Source: Terricaulis silvestris (GTDB lineage: Bacteria > Pseudomonadota > Alphaproteobacteria > Caulobacterales > Aquidulcibacteraceae). Taken from it: 64,000 bases of DNA. A model generated the notes under the pieces. That model worked only from the letters and a program-made list of their open reading frames with translations, had not been told where the DNA came from and did no database searches. Location of the stretch: assembly GCF_009792355.1 (NCBI RefSeq), contig NZ_CP047045.1:2630501-2694500 (forward strand), in the 5' to 3' direction. Position numbers and translations under genes: made by a program. Below are positions 9,096 through 18,165 of the stretch, in pieces; position 1 is the first letter of the stretch, and each line of letters begins with the position of its first letter.

Positions 9096-10040
9096 CTATC
9101 TAATCGGCGCGTCGAAGGCGAAGCGCCAATTGCCTTCGTAATCGCGCGTCCACACCGAGACGTAACGGCCAGTCGTTCGCGTTCCGTCCGCCGCGGTGTG
9201 CACCGAATTGCCCCAAGTCCAGCCCATGTCGCCACGCGCCGAGACGCGGCCGGCTTCGGGCGCCCATTGCAGACGCGCGCCCTCTGGCCAGTTGGCGAAG
9301 CGCTGCGTCACGCCCTCGCGGCCGGAGGTGATCGCGTCGCTCGCAACCATCAGCGCGTCCGATGCGGCGTATTCGGTAAACGCGGCGGGCACGCCATCTG
9401 CGGCGGCTTTCGCGGCGAAGGCGCGATCAGCGGCCATCAACTCGGCTAAGCCGGCAGCCGCGAGTTCTTCCTCGGTGCGCGAACCGGCGAGGTCGGAGAG
9501 GCGCTGCGCTAGACGGCCAGCGGCGTCACTGTTGGTCACACAAGCGCGCGTCATCGACGTGGCGCGGCCTTCGACGGCGATCTCGATGAACGCCTGCTCG
9601 CCAGCGGCGCAAGCTTCGCCGACCACGCCGCCACCGATCGCGCCGCCAACGCCGATGGCCGAGCGCGCCAATGCGGCGAGTTCAGTACGTTGCGCAGCGG
9701 TGGGGGTGATGGTGAGCGGGGCGTCCGGCCCCCAAAGCCACCAACCGGTGGACGGATGGCCGGTAAAGCGGCGCACGGCGATGACAGCGCCATCGGCGCG
9801 TTGGTCGTAGCGGACGACGCGGGCGATGCCACCGCGCGGTGGCGCAAGCGTGACGCGCGCGGAAATGACGATGCCGTCGGCGGCGAGCGCGGCGCGCCCT
9901 CCGGTGGTGGCGATGATGTCCGATGCGATCAGCGGCGACGCCCAAGGCGGCGCGCGCAGCGAGAGATTCTGCGCCGATGCCGGCATGCTCAGCACGAGAG
10001 CCGCCGCGCACAAGGCGGCCGCACGAATTTGCTTGATCAT
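9096..10040 (-). CDS. Exported protein with C-terminal DUF4440/SnoaL-like domain
   Basis: 314 aa. Start ATG 10040 (MIKQIRAAALCAAALVLSMPASAQ) gives a clean Sec signal peptide with cleavage after ASA and a GAGGG upstream; longer in-frame starts to 10427 would overlap the next gene. The middle contains a Gly/Ala-rich segment, GVGGAIGGGVVGEACAAG. The C-terminal ~120 residues (ELMAADRAF...GVTQRF...YVSVWTRDYEGNWRFAFD) have the pattern of the NTF2-like DUF4440 fold. Several related proteins pair such a domain with an unknown N-terminal half. Probably periplasmic; ligand or reaction unknown. Confidence 0.75.
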   Translation of the reverse strand: MIKQIRAAALCAAALVLSMPASAQNLSLRAPPWASPLIASDIIATTGGRAALAADGIVISARVTLAPPRGGIARVVRYDQRADGAVIAVRRFTGHPSTGWWLWGPDAPLTITPTAAQRTELAALARSAIGVGGAIGGGVVGEACAAGEQAFIEIAVEGRATSMTRACVTNSDAAGRLAQRLSDLAGSRTEEELAAAGLAELMAADRAFAAKAAADGVPAAFTEYAASDALMVASDAITSGREGVTQRFANWPEGARLQWAPEAGRVSARGDMGWTWGNSVHTAADGTRTTGRYVSVWTRDYEGNWRFAFDAPIR

Positions 10041-10119
10041 CCCACCCTCGAACATGTGTCTGGCCCGCAGTTTAGGGCGCCCTTGCTTGGCTTCGCTAGC
10101 TGCAAAGGCGCCTCGAAGG

Positions 10120-10626
10120 CTAGTGTCCCGGCCCTGGCGTCCGCACCGGCTGGCCGTCACGGAGCACCCAGCGAGCGGTGTTGGCGGTGCGGTCGATTTC
10201 GGCCTGCAGATCGCGCACGGCTTCGGGCATACCGGCGCCCGTGCCGCCGTAGTCGAGCACGCGCTTGGTGCGCCCATTGCGTTCGAGCGTGACGATATAG
10301 GTCGGCAGGTCGGTGACGTGTGCGCGGTACTCGTCTTGGAGACGATCGAAACCAACGGCATCGAAGCGCGCGAGCAGACGCTCCACATCGGCGGCCGGGA
10401 TGGCTGCGGTCTGTCGGCCGGCGACATTCACGAAGCGGCGGCCGTCGTAGGTGACTTGTCCCTCGTCCGTGATGGTAACGGTGTAGTCCGGGCAGAAACC
10501 GAAACAGACGCTACGCTCAAGCGTGATGCGCACCGGGCCGGAACCCGGCGGCGGCGCGCCGGGCGTTGTGCACGCGGCCAGCACGGCAGCGGCGAAAAAG
10601 CCAAGCAATCCACGCCGTAGGTTCAT
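10120..10626 (-). CDS. DUF6438 domain lipoprotein
   Basis: 168 aa. The signal MNLRRGLLGFFAAAVLAACTT ends in a lipobox (LAAC), so the mature protein begins with lipidated Cys19. The DUF6438-type core is recognised from ITLERSVCFGFCPDYTVTITDEGQVTYDG, with a CFGFC cysteine pair that may form a disulfide or bind a ligand, and YIVTLERNGRTKRVLDYGG downstream. Envelope-anchored; function unknown. It is transcribed in the same direction as the DUF4440-like gene about 80 bp downstream. Confidence 0.85.
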   Translation of the reverse strand: MNLRRGLLGFFAAAVLAACTTPGAPPPGSGPVRITLERSVCFGFCPDYTVTITDEGQVTYDGRRFVNVAGRQTAAIPAADVERLLARFDAVGFDRLQDEYRAHVTDLPTYIVTLERNGRTKRVLDYGGTGAGMPEAVRDLQAEIDRTANTARWVLRDGQPVRTPGPGH

Positions 10627-10748
10627 CGCATCCTCGTTTTCTCGGACCCTGCCCTAGCAAAGGGTCGGCGCGCCGGACGTCACGAAAACGTGCGCGCGAG
10701 CCGGGCGGAAGTGACCTAGGATCGCGGCAAATCCGGGGAGATTGTCAG

Positions 10749-11684
10749 ATGAAGCTCACGCAATTCGTCTTTGCAGTGGCGGCCCTTGGCGTGGCCGGCG
10801 CGGCGCCTGTGGCAATGGCTGATGGCGGCGGTGGCGGCATGGGTCCCTCCACGGGCTCAAGCGGCGGCGGCACGAATGCGTCGCGCCCCGATCCCGCCGC
10901 GGCGTACCAGGCTGGCGTCGCGGCGCTACAAGCGCAGAATTATCGCGACGCCATCCGCTCGTTCCGCGAGGCGCGCCGTTCGGCGCCGAACGATTCACAA
11001 ATCAATTTCGCGCTCGGCCTCGCTTATGTCGGCGCCGGAGAAAATGACGACGCACGCGGCGCGTTGGAGCGCGCGGTGCGCGACGAGAACGGACCGCCCG
11101 GTGCGTGGCTGCAACTGGGGTTGACCTATATCGAGCTCGGAAGACGCGACGACGCGGTGGCGCAGCAGGCTGCGTTAGCAGCGAAGGTCGCAGCCTGTGA
11201 CACGGCCTGCGGCGATCAGCGGCGAGCGCAGCTGCAATTGGCGCACGATCAGCTCACGCAAGCGCTGGCGGCGCCGGCGGCCGCCGATCCGGCGACGACG
11301 GGCTGGAATTTCCCAAGTGTTGAGGAAGGCCGCGCGGCGTATGCCGAAGCGGTGGGCCTGATCAACCAGGATCGCTTCGCCGACGCGTTCACGGCGTTGC
11401 AGCGGGCGAAAGCAGCGGTGGGCCCGCATCCCGATGTGCTAAACTATATGGGCTTCGTCTCGCGCAAGCTTGGCCGCTTCGATGACTCGCTCGGCTACTA
11501 CACGGCGGCGCTGCGGATCGATCCGGACCATATCGGCGCCACCGAGTACCTGGGCGAGCTTTACATCCAAATGGGCCAACTCGATCGCGCCGAGCGGCAA
11601 CTCGCGCGGCTAGACGAACTCTGCGCCTATGGCTGCGAACAGCGTGAGGAATTGGCGCGTTGGATCGAAGCCTCCGGACGGTGA
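10749..11684 (+). CDS. Exported TPR protein
   Basis: 311 aa. Signal peptide MKLTQFVFAVAALGVAGAAPVAMA is followed by a low-complexity Gly/Ser stretch and then TPR-type helices. One run starts near residue 53 (AAYQAGVAALQAQNYRDAIRSF..., INFALGLAYVGAGENDDARGAL) and a second near 225 (LNYMGFVSRKLGRFDDSLGYYTAALRIDP). Between them are two Cys-containing segments (ACDTACGDQRR; near the C-terminus CAYGCEQR). A periplasmic scaffold or assembly role is likely from the fold only. The stop overlaps the GTG start of the cytochrome gene (GTGA), indicating translational coupling, so the two probably act together. Confidence 0.8.
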   Translation: MKLTQFVFAVAALGVAGAAPVAMADGGGGGMGPSTGSSGGGTNASRPDPAAAYQAGVAALQAQNYRDAIRSFREARRSAPNDSQINFALGLAYVGAGENDDARGALERAVRDENGPPGAWLQLGLTYIELGRRDDAVAQQAALAAKVAACDTACGDQRRAQLQLAHDQLTQALAAPAAADPATTGWNFPSVEEGRAAYAEAVGLINQDRFADAFTALQRAKAAVGPHPDVLNYMGFVSRKLGRFDDSLGYYTAALRIDPDHIGATEYLGELYIQMGQLDRAERQLARLDELCAYGCEQREELARWIEASGR

Positions 11685-12577
11685 AGCTCCTCTTCGCGGC
11701 GGCGGCGCTGGTGTTTTTGACCGCCGCCGCGCCGAGCCAAATCATTTTGCGCGAGGAAGCGTGGACAGCGCCGGGCGCCAATCAAGCGCGCGCGATGATC
11801 GTAGCACCGGGCGAATGCATCGCGGCGCAAACGACGAACACCGAGATTGGCCGCGCGCTCTTCCGCAGTCCGAACCTGCTGGGCGGCCCGGCGGCTCGGG
11901 CTGGGTTGTCTTGCAACGCATGCCACAGCAACGGGCGCGTCAACGCGAATTTCCTGATGCCGGAACTAACCAACCGCGCGGGCGCGGCGGACGTGACGTC
12001 GGAATGGGCAAGCCACGCGCGTGGCGACGGCGTGATGAACCCAGTCGATATTCCAGATCTTGTCGACGTCGGTTCGCGGGAGGGCTTGGGGCATGTCCGT
12101 GACCCGTCGCTCGAACACTTCGTGCGCGGCGTAATCGTAGAAGAGTTTCAGGGCGAGGCGCTGACCGATCAGGCGTTGGTGGGCGTGGTTGCCTATTTGC
12201 GCGCATCCGTGATCGGCGCATGCACCGGGGAGAGCGCGATCACGCTGGCGAGCGCCGCGGACGATGTGCGGCGCGCCGTTGCGGCGGCGGAGAGCGCGGA
12301 TGCGCCGACGGCGCGCCTGCTGCTGTTGGCGGCGCAGGATGGCGTCGGGCGCATCGTGGAGCGCCTGCCCACGCGCGGGTTTGCGCGTGATCGCGGGCGG
12401 TTTGAGCGGCTTTCACGCGATCTTGGCGCGTTGCGGCGCGAGGACGCGCACGCGAGATTGACCGACGCGGGGCCGGGATGGCGCGCGCGGTTCGAAGCCG
12501 CCGTGGGGCGCGTGGCTTCACGCGAACAGCGCACCTACTTCAACGAAACAACCCTACGAGCGGCGCTAGAGCGCTAA
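11681..12577 (+). CDS. Exported mono-heme c-type cytochrome-like protein
   Basis: 298 aa from GTG 11681, which overlaps the preceding stop as GTGA. A signal peptide (VKLLFAAAALVFLTAAAPS) is followed by one heme c site, CNACH, in GLSCNACHSNGRVNANFLMPEL; the Met in FLMPE is a candidate sixth ligand. The first ~170 residues look like a cytochrome domain (FRSPNLLGG before the site, VVAYLRAS after it, as at cytochrome c domain ends). The C-terminal 120 residues are helical and unassigned. An alternative upstream TTG at 11660 is possible. Probably periplasmic electron transfer together with the TPR protein. Its 3' end overlaps convergent miaA by 12 bp. Confidence 0.75.
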   Translation: MKLLFAAAALVFLTAAAPSQIILREEAWTAPGANQARAMIVAPGECIAAQTTNTEIGRALFRSPNLLGGPAARAGLSCNACHSNGRVNANFLMPELTNRAGAADVTSEWASHARGDGVMNPVDIPDLVDVGSREGLGHVRDPSLEHFVRGVIVEEFQGEALTDQALVGVVAYLRASVIGACTGESAITLASAADDVRRAVAAAESADAPTARLLLLAAQDGVGRIVERLPTRGFARDRGRFERLSRDLGALRREDAHARLTDAGPGWRARFEAAVGRVASREQRTYFNETTLRAALER

Positions 12578-13474
12578 TGCCGCAGCGATGCGAGCGTTGA
12601 GATCGCTCTCGGCGACGCGCGGCCAATCCGGCATTTGGTTTGCGATCCAAGTGAACTGCCGCTTGGCATAGCGGCGCGTATCGCGCTTGCCGATTTCGGC
12701 GGCGTCGGCCAGGGACATCTCTCCGCGCAGATGCGCGGCGAGCGCTGGGTTGCCGTGCGCCTTCATTGCGGGCAACGCGGGATCGAGACCGCGCGCGGCG
12801 AAGGCACGGGCTTCGTCGAGCGCGCCCTGCTCCAGCATCACGCCGAAGCGCGTGTTGATAGTGGCGTAAAGCGCTTCGCGGTCTGGCGCGAGCGCGAGGC
12901 CGCGCCATTCATCGGCAGCGAGCGCGGGTGTGGTGTTGGCTTGGAAGGCGGCGATACTTTCGCCAGTGGTCTCCAACACTTCGATGGCGCGCAAAATTCG
13001 GGGCACGTCGTTGGGCTCAAGCCGTGCTGCGGTTTGCGGATCGCGCGCGGCAAGCTCGGCGTGCAGCGCCGGCGCACCTTCTCGATCGGCACGCTCGCGC
13101 AGCGCGGCCCGGAGTTCGGGATCGGCGGCGGGGATATCGGCGAGGCCTTCGGTCAGCGCTTTGAAATACAGTCCCGTGCCGCCGACGAGGATCGGCGTTT
13201 TGTTGCGCCCTCGGATGTGCGTGATCGCCTCAAGCGCGTCGGTGAGCCAGCGGCCCGTGGAATAGAGTTCTGCTGCGTCGACGCGGCCGTAGAGATGGTG
13301 GGGCGCGCGCGCCTCCTCTTCCTGCGTTGGGCGCGCGGTGAGGATGCGGAAGTCTCGGTACACCTGCATGCTGTCGGCGTTGATGATTTCGCCGCCGAGA
13401 CGCTCAGCCAAGGCAAGCGCCAGCGCGGATTTCCCGCTAGCTGTGGGTCCCATGATGAGAAGCGCGCGCGTCAT
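12566..13474 (-). CDS. miaA: tRNA dimethylallyltransferase
   Basis: Transfers dimethylallyl from DMAPP to A37 of tRNAs reading U-starting codons. 302 aa from ATG 13474 (MTRALLIMGPTASGKSALA). The P-loop GPTASGKS is at residues 9-16. Family motifs include INADSMQVYRDF, the PTQEEEARAPHHLYG substrate-binding segment, VGGTGLYFKAL and RRYAKRQFTWIANQ near the C-terminus. In-frame extension to 13537 is rejected because it lacks family similarity. Divergent from serB by about 50 bp. Confidence 0.96.
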   Translation of the reverse strand: MTRALLIMGPTASGKSALALALAERLGGEIINADSMQVYRDFRILTARPTQEEEARAPHHLYGRVDAAELYSTGRWLTDALEAITHIRGRNKTPILVGGTGLYFKALTEGLADIPAADPELRAALRERADREGAPALHAELAARDPQTAARLEPNDVPRILRAIEVLETTGESIAAFQANTTPALAADEWRGLALAPDREALYATINTRFGVMLEQGALDEARAFAARGLDPALPAMKAHGNPALAAHLRGEMSLADAAEIGKRDTRRYAKRQFTWIANQMPDWPRVAESDLNARIAAALAL

Positions 13475-13525
13475 GCGCTTTGTGCAGTAGCGCAACCGGG
13501 CGGGCTGACCTAGAGGGGGACTTGA

Positions 13526-14419
13526 ATGACCGCCCACGCCCTCGTTTTCGTCGCCTCGCCGGAGGACAAGCCGGCCTACCGCGAAGCGCTGCTAATGCTG
13601 GGGCGCGTGGCGCTGAACCGCAAGCTGCCGCCGCCGGATGTGCTGTCCGGCTGGGAGAGCGCGCAGTGGATCTATGAAAGCGTCGATGGCGAGTTGCGCC
13701 AGGAGGCTGCCGCTGCGGTGGCGGAGATGCCGATCGATTGGGCGCTCGTGCCTGTCGAGGGACGGCGCAAGAAACTCCTCGTCGCCGACATGGATTCGAC
13801 CATCATTAACGTCGAATGCCTGGATGAGCTGGCGGATTTCGCCGGCATCAAGGCGGAGATCGCGGCCATCACCGAACGCGCCATGCGTGGCGAGCTGGAG
13901 TTCGAACCGGCGCTGCGCGAGCGCGTGGGGAAGCTGAAGGGCTTGGCATTGGATGCGCTGCGGAAGACGTATGACGAGCGTGTGCGGTTGAACCCGGGCG
14001 CGGCGACGTTGGTGAAGACGATGGCCGCGCACGGTGCACGCTGCGTGCTGGTGTCGGGTGGGTTCACGTTCTTTACCTCGCGCGTGGCTAAGGACGCGGG
14101 CTTTCACGCCGATCGCGCCAACGTGCTGCTCGACGACGGCGCGGCGCTGACGGGTGCGGTGCAAGAGCCAATCCTGGGGCGTGCTGCGAAGCTCGAGGCG
14201 TTGAGCAGCGAAGCGAGCGCGGTTGGCGTTGGCGAAAGCGATGCGCTCGCGATCGGGGACGGCGCCAACGATCTCGACATGATCAAAGCGGCGGGCCTGG
14301 GCGTCGCCTATCGCGCCAAGCCGCTGGTTGCGGCGGAAGCGGACGCGAAGATCAGCTATATGAGTTTGGAGGCGGCGCTGTTCTTCCAGGGCTATCGGCG
14401 GGCGGAGTTTGCAGCATGA
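13526..14419 (+). CDS. serB: Phosphoserine phosphatase
   Basis: Last step of L-serine synthesis, HAD superfamily. 297 aa with an N-terminal ACT-like region (1-75) and the catalytic motif I DMDSTIINVECLDEL (nucleophile D88, acid/base D90). Motif II Ser is in CVLVSGGFTFF, and motif III/IV in AIGDGANDLDMIKAAGLGVAYRAKP. Cytosolic, Mg2+-dependent. ATGA overlap with the following lipoprotein gene indicates coupling. In several alphaproteobacteria serB sits next to miaA and the degP/hfl genes, and that order is kept here. Confidence 0.96.
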   Translation: MTAHALVFVASPEDKPAYREALLMLGRVALNRKLPPPDVLSGWESAQWIYESVDGELRQEAAAAVAEMPIDWALVPVEGRRKKLLVADMDSTIINVECLDELADFAGIKAEIAAITERAMRGELEFEPALRERVGKLKGLALDALRKTYDERVRLNPGAATLVKTMAAHGARCVLVSGGFTFFTSRVAKDAGFHADRANVLLDDGAALTGAVQEPILGRAAKLEALSSEASAVGVGESDALAIGDGANDLDMIKAAGLGVAYRAKPLVAAEADAKISYMSLEAALFFQGYRRAEFAA

Positions 14420-15198
14420 GAATGATGGTGTTGGCCGGGCTGTTGGCGCTGGCTGCGTGTCAGGACGCCACGGTTGGCGGAAGCGGCGCAACGGCCGCGC
14501 AGAGCGCCCCGCCACAGCTGGCGCCGATTGCGCTGCCGCAGACCGACGGCGCGGGAAACCGACTGGAAGCGCTGTCGCAGCTGGGTGACGGCGCCGTGTA
14601 TTGCGTCGGCGCTGAGGACTGGTGCGTCGCTGCAACGAGCGAAACATCGGTCTCAGTGGCCCAGAATGCGGGTGCGCAGATTGCGTTGCCTGCGCGCGGT
14701 GTGATGTGGCCGAACATCATCGTGTCGCAAGGCTCGGCCATCGTCGGCGTGATCGAGACCGAGACGCAGAGTTACTCGGGCGGTGGCGGCAGCGCGGAGC
14801 ACCTGGTTCTGTTCAAGGTCGCAGACGGCGGCGCGACCGAAATCGCGCGCCTGCCCTATTCAGGCAGCATCATGATCCGCGCTTGCTTCTCCGAAGAGAA
14901 CACCGCGGCGCGTGCCGAGGCGTGTCACGATCAGTACGAGTTCGTGAGCCGCGTTCGGTTGGATGACACGGTGACGAGCGGCGCGCCGCAGATCGTGTTG
15001 GAGACGGCGGCGGCGACTTATCCTGGGCGCGTCACGCGGCAGGGGGATTCGCTGGAGCGGCCGGCGCTGACACCCGCCGATCTGATTTGGGCGACAGACG
15101 AAATGTGCTCGTTCCGCCGCACTTATCATGCGACGGCGTCGGGCCCATATCTGCCGGACACCGAACTCCCAGCCTGCACGGATTATCTCGAACCTTGA
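14416..15198 (+). CDS. Hypothetical lipoprotein
   Basis: 260 aa. MRMMVLAGLLALAACQD ends in a lipobox (LAAC), so the protein is membrane-anchored. The mature part is beta-rich with paired cysteines (YCVGAEDWC; ACFSEENTAARAEAC; EMCSFRRTY...PACTDYLEP), suggesting two or three disulfides. No family was recognised. Start ATG 14416 overlaps the serB stop, and its stop overlaps the TTG start of the next gene, so serB, this gene and the HAD gene form a tightly coupled unit. Confidence 0.75.
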   Translation: MRMMVLAGLLALAACQDATVGGSGATAAQSAPPQLAPIALPQTDGAGNRLEALSQLGDGAVYCVGAEDWCVAATSETSVSVAQNAGAQIALPARGVMWPNIIVSQGSAIVGVIETETQSYSGGGGSAEHLVLFKVADGGATEIARLPYSGSIMIRACFSEENTAARAEACHDQYEFVSRVRLDDTVTSGAPQIVLETAAATYPGRVTRQGDSLERPALTPADLIWATDEMCSFRRTYHATASGPYLPDTELPACTDYLEP

Positions 15199-15839
15199 AT
15201 CTACCGCGTAAGCCCAAAGCCGTCGTTTTCGATCTCGACGGCACGCTGATCGATTCCGAAGCGCTGGTAAAGGAAGCGCACTTCGCCGCCTGCGCTCAAA
15301 TGGGCGTGGCGATGAGCGAAACGCAATTCCTGGCGCTGGTCGGCATGCACCGCGAGGCCAACGATCTGCAGCTGAAGACCTATTACGGCGATGATTTCCC
15401 GCTTGAGGATTTCATCGGCCGCACGCGCGCGCACATCGGCGACCGTGTCGCGCCGCTGAAGGCGGGCGCAGTGGAGTTGATGGATGCGCTGGATGAGCTT
15501 GCGCTGCCGTTCGGCTTGGCGACGTCGTCGCGGCGGCCGTGGGTGGAGAAACATTTCGCGGCGCATGGGCTGACGGATCGCTTTCGCGCTGTTGTGACGC
15601 GGCAGGATTGCGTGGAAGGCAAACCGCATCCGGAGCCGTATCTGAATGCAGCACGTCTGCTGGGCGCCGCTCCGATGGATGTGCTGGCGCTTGAAGATTC
15701 TCACGCCGGCGTCGCGTCTGCGCATGCTGCTCGGTGCATGACGGTGATGGTGCCGGACTTGCTTGCGCCAAGTGACCTCCAGCGCACGCAAGCGTTCGTG
15801 GTGATGTCGTTGCATGATGTGGAAGCGTTGCTGCGCTAG
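15195..15839 (+). CDS. HAD family phosphatase (beta-phosphoglucomutase/GS1-like)
   Basis: 214 aa HAD-IA hydrolase. Motif I is FDLDGTLIDSE near residue 13, motif II is LATSSRRPWVEKHF, the Lys motif is in CVEGKPHPEPYL, and motif IV is LALEDSHAGVASAHAA. The inserted alpha-helical cap lies between residues 20 and 80. Start is placed at TTG 15195 (LNLPRKPKAVVFDLDG), which overlaps the previous TGA (TTGA); the only ATG upstream would bury about 36 codons inside the lipoprotein gene. Substrate is unknown; probably a small phosphosugar or nucleotide. Its 3' end overlaps the convergent protease gene by 4 bp. Confidence 0.85.
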   Translation: MNLPRKPKAVVFDLDGTLIDSEALVKEAHFAACAQMGVAMSETQFLALVGMHREANDLQLKTYYGDDFPLEDFIGRTRAHIGDRVAPLKAGAVELMDALDELALPFGLATSSRRPWVEKHFAAHGLTDRFRAVVTRQDCVEGKPHPEPYLNAARLLGAAPMDVLALEDSHAGVASAHAARCMTVMVPDLLAPSDLQRTQAFVVMSLHDVEALLR

Positions 15840-17239
15840 CTCCGCGCCCGTAAGCGCCGGAACGTGCGCTGGCCTTCGCGGTTGATGCGGACGACCACGG
15901 CGTGTTCGCCGACCGCGGCCTCCCCCGCGATGGCGCGGGCAGTGATCATGGTGTCGGTTTTCTGGAAACCGATCTGCTCGATGACGTCACCGGGGCGGAG
16001 CACGTTTTCGTTGGCGCTGTCGATATCGATCGAGAGCACAACCAGACCTTCGACATCCGGCTCGATTTGGAATTCTTCGCGTAGGCTTGGATCAAGCTCG
16101 GAGAGCGCGACGCCGAAGATGCGACCGCCGCGCGGGCCGCCGTCACGGCGCGGTTCGTTGCTTTCCTCGCCACTGGCGGCGCGAGAGGCCCCTTCGGCTT
16201 CTTCCAGGCGCTCGATGGTGGCGGTGAGCGTCATGCGCCGGCCATCGCGCACGATTTCGAGTGGCGCTGACGTTCCCACCTGCGCTTCGCCGACCATGCG
16301 CGTGAGCGAGCGGCTGTCAGTGACGTCGCGGTTGTTGAACTTCAGCACGATGTCGCCCGGACGCAGGCCAGCACTTGCGGCCGGGCCATCGGGCGTCACG
16401 CGCGTGACGACAGCCCCACCATCGCCGCGATAGCCGGCGCGTTCAGCCGCGGCTGAGTTCAAATTAGCGAGGCGAACGCCCAGCCAGCCGCGCCGGATCT
16501 CGCCGTAGCGCAGGATCTGATCGACGACGGGGCGGACAATCGACGTCGGCGTCGCAAAGCCAACACCGACGCTGCCGCCAGTCGGCGAGACGATCGCGGT
16601 GTTGACGCCGATGACTTCACCATCGGTGTTGAAGAGCGGCCCACCCGAGTTACCGCGATTGATGGCGGCGTCGGTCTGGATGAAATCGTCGTACCGGCCG
16701 GCGTCGATGTTGCGATTGCGGGCGCTGACGACGCCCACGCTGAGCGAGCCGCCGAGGCCGAATGGGTTGCCGATGGCGAGCACGATGTCCCCTACGCGCG
16801 CGGTGTCGCTATCAGCCATTTGCACGTAGGGCAGCGGATTGCGGACGTTCATGCGCAGCACCGCGATATCCGTCGCGGGATCGCGGCCGACGACGGTGGC
16901 TTCGAAGCGCTGGCCGTTTTGCAGGATGACTTCGATGGCGTCGGCGGCTTCGATGACGTGGTTGTTGGTGACGACGACGCCGTCAGCCGAAATGATGAAG
17001 CCCGAGCCCAGCGAGGTGACTTGCGCGGCGCCATCGGAGTTCAGCCGCTCCATCGGCGAACCGGGCGGGAAACGGGGCAGATCGTCGACGCCTTCGACGC
17101 GTTGGCTCGTTGCGATGTTGACCACGGCCGGCGAGAGCCGGTCGTTCAGGTCCGCGAAGCCCTCCGCCAGCAGGCGCGATTGCGCCAACGCTGGGGCGGC
17201 GATCGTCATGATTGCGAGGGCGGATAGAAGCGAGCGCAT
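15836..17239 (-). CDS. Do-family periplasmic serine protease (DegP/DegQ type)
   Basis: 467 aa from ATG 17239 (MRSLLSALAIMTIAAPALAQ, signal peptide). The trypsin-like domain has catalytic triad H94 (TNNHVIEA), D124 (ATDIAVLRM) and S198 (INRGNSGGPLF). Two PDZ domains follow: PDZ1 around GWLGVRLANLNSAAAERAG and PDZ2 around FGVALSELDPSLREEF. An acidic/Arg linker (GEESNEPRRDGGPRGG) separates them. Acts in periplasmic protein quality control. It lies 72 bp downstream of hflC on the same strand, a known alphaproteobacterial arrangement. degP, degQ and degS cannot be separated with certainty, but two PDZ domains exclude DegS. Confidence 0.95.
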   Translation of the reverse strand: MRSLLSALAIMTIAAPALAQSRLLAEGFADLNDRLSPAVVNIATSQRVEGVDDLPRFPPGSPMERLNSDGAAQVTSLGSGFIISADGVVVTNNHVIEAADAIEVILQNGQRFEATVVGRDPATDIAVLRMNVRNPLPYVQMADSDTARVGDIVLAIGNPFGLGGSLSVGVVSARNRNIDAGRYDDFIQTDAAINRGNSGGPLFNTDGEVIGVNTAIVSPTGGSVGVGFATPTSIVRPVVDQILRYGEIRRGWLGVRLANLNSAAAERAGYRGDGGAVVTRVTPDGPAASAGLRPGDIVLKFNNRDVTDSRSLTRMVGEAQVGTSAPLEIVRDGRRMTLTATIERLEEAEGASRAASGEESNEPRRDGGPRGGRIFGVALSELDPSLREEFQIEPDVEGLVVLSIDIDSANENVLRPGDVIEQIGFQKTDTMITARAIAGEAAVGEHAVVVRINREGQRTFRRLRARS

Positions 17240-17310
17240 GAGTCGGGAGCGTAGCGAGCGGCTAAGTTCCTGCAATCCGGCTCCGCATTAAAAGCGCCAG
17301 CTTTCGCGCC

Positions 17311-18165
17311 TCAGTTCCCGCCTCTCCGCCGCTGCATATAGCGGAAGAAGTCGCTGTCCGGCGGCACCACGATCGGCGTGTTGGCGTCAATCGCGGTGTC
17401 GTAGGCGCGCATGGAGCGGTAGAACGCGGCGAATTCTGCATCGCGGCCATAGGCTTGCGCGAAGATGCGGGCGCGTTCGCCTTCGCCCTCACCGCGGAGC
17501 CGTTCGTTTTCCTGCCGCGCGGTGGCGAGAATGATCTGGGCGTCGCGTGCGCCTTCGGCGCGGATGCGGCCGGCGACTTGTTGACGCTCCGAGCGCATGC
17601 GTTCGTAGACGCGCTCCGTGTTCTCGGAAGGCAGGTCGGCCTGACGGATGCGAACATCGACCACGCGCACGCCGAGTTCAGTGGCGGCGGACCGGTTGAG
17701 ATCGTCTTCGATGGCTTGCATCAGAGCGGCGCGGCGGCCGGAGATGATCTGATCCGACGTCGCGGCGCCGAGCACGCGGCGCATGGCGGACTCGGTGAAC
17801 ACCTTGAGACGCTCTTCGCCGCCGTCTTCGGTCAGCGCGCTTTGGTAGAAGCGGCGCGGATCGGTGATGCGCCAGCGCACCACGGCGTCGACGATCAAGC
17901 GCTCCTGATCGGACGGGACGATCGACTGGCCTTCGAGGATCAGGCCGATGTTGCGCTTGTCATACATGATGACGGTGTCGAAGAATGGGATTTTGAAATA
18001 GAGCCCGGGCTCGCTGGAGCCTGGTTCGTTGATCGAGGCGGTGTAGGCGCCGAAACGCAGCACGATCGCTTGGCGATCCTGGCGGACGATGAACACCGAA
18101 TTCAAAAGGATGACGAGCGCGACGAACGCGACGCCCAGCACCAGCGGCAGATTGCGCGGCATCAT
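17311..18165 (-). CDS. hflC: HflC, SPFH/band-7 modulator of FtsH
   Basis: 284 aa. One N-terminal TM helix (LPLVLGVAFVALVILLNSVF) anchors a periplasmic SPFH domain (FVIRQ-type opening VRQDRQAIVLRFG), followed by the coiled-coil RQADLPSENTERVYERMRSERQQVAGRIRAEGARDAQ. With HflK it forms the large cage around FtsH hexamers and restrains proteolysis of membrane proteins. Start ATG 18165 overlaps the hflK stop, so the two are translationally coupled. The YMQRRRGG tail is positively charged. Confidence 0.95.
   Translation of the reverse strand: MMPRNLPLVLGVAFVALVILLNSVFIVRQDRQAIVLRFGAYTASINEPGSSEPGLYFKIPFFDTVIMYDKRNIGLILEGQSIVPSDQERLIVDAVVRWRITDPRRFYQSALTEDGGEERLKVFTESAMRRVLGAATSDQIISGRRAALMQAIEDDLNRSAATELGVRVVDVRIRQADLPSENTERVYERMRSERQQVAGRIRAEGARDAQIILATARQENERLRGEGEGERARIFAQAYGRDAEFAAFYRSMRAYDTAIDANTPIVVPPDSDFFRYMQRRRGGN

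Noticed and set aside
13592-14647. 351-codon open frame opposite serB
   Set aside because: Arg/Pro-rich translation without motifs; overlaps serB and the lipoprotein gene entirely.
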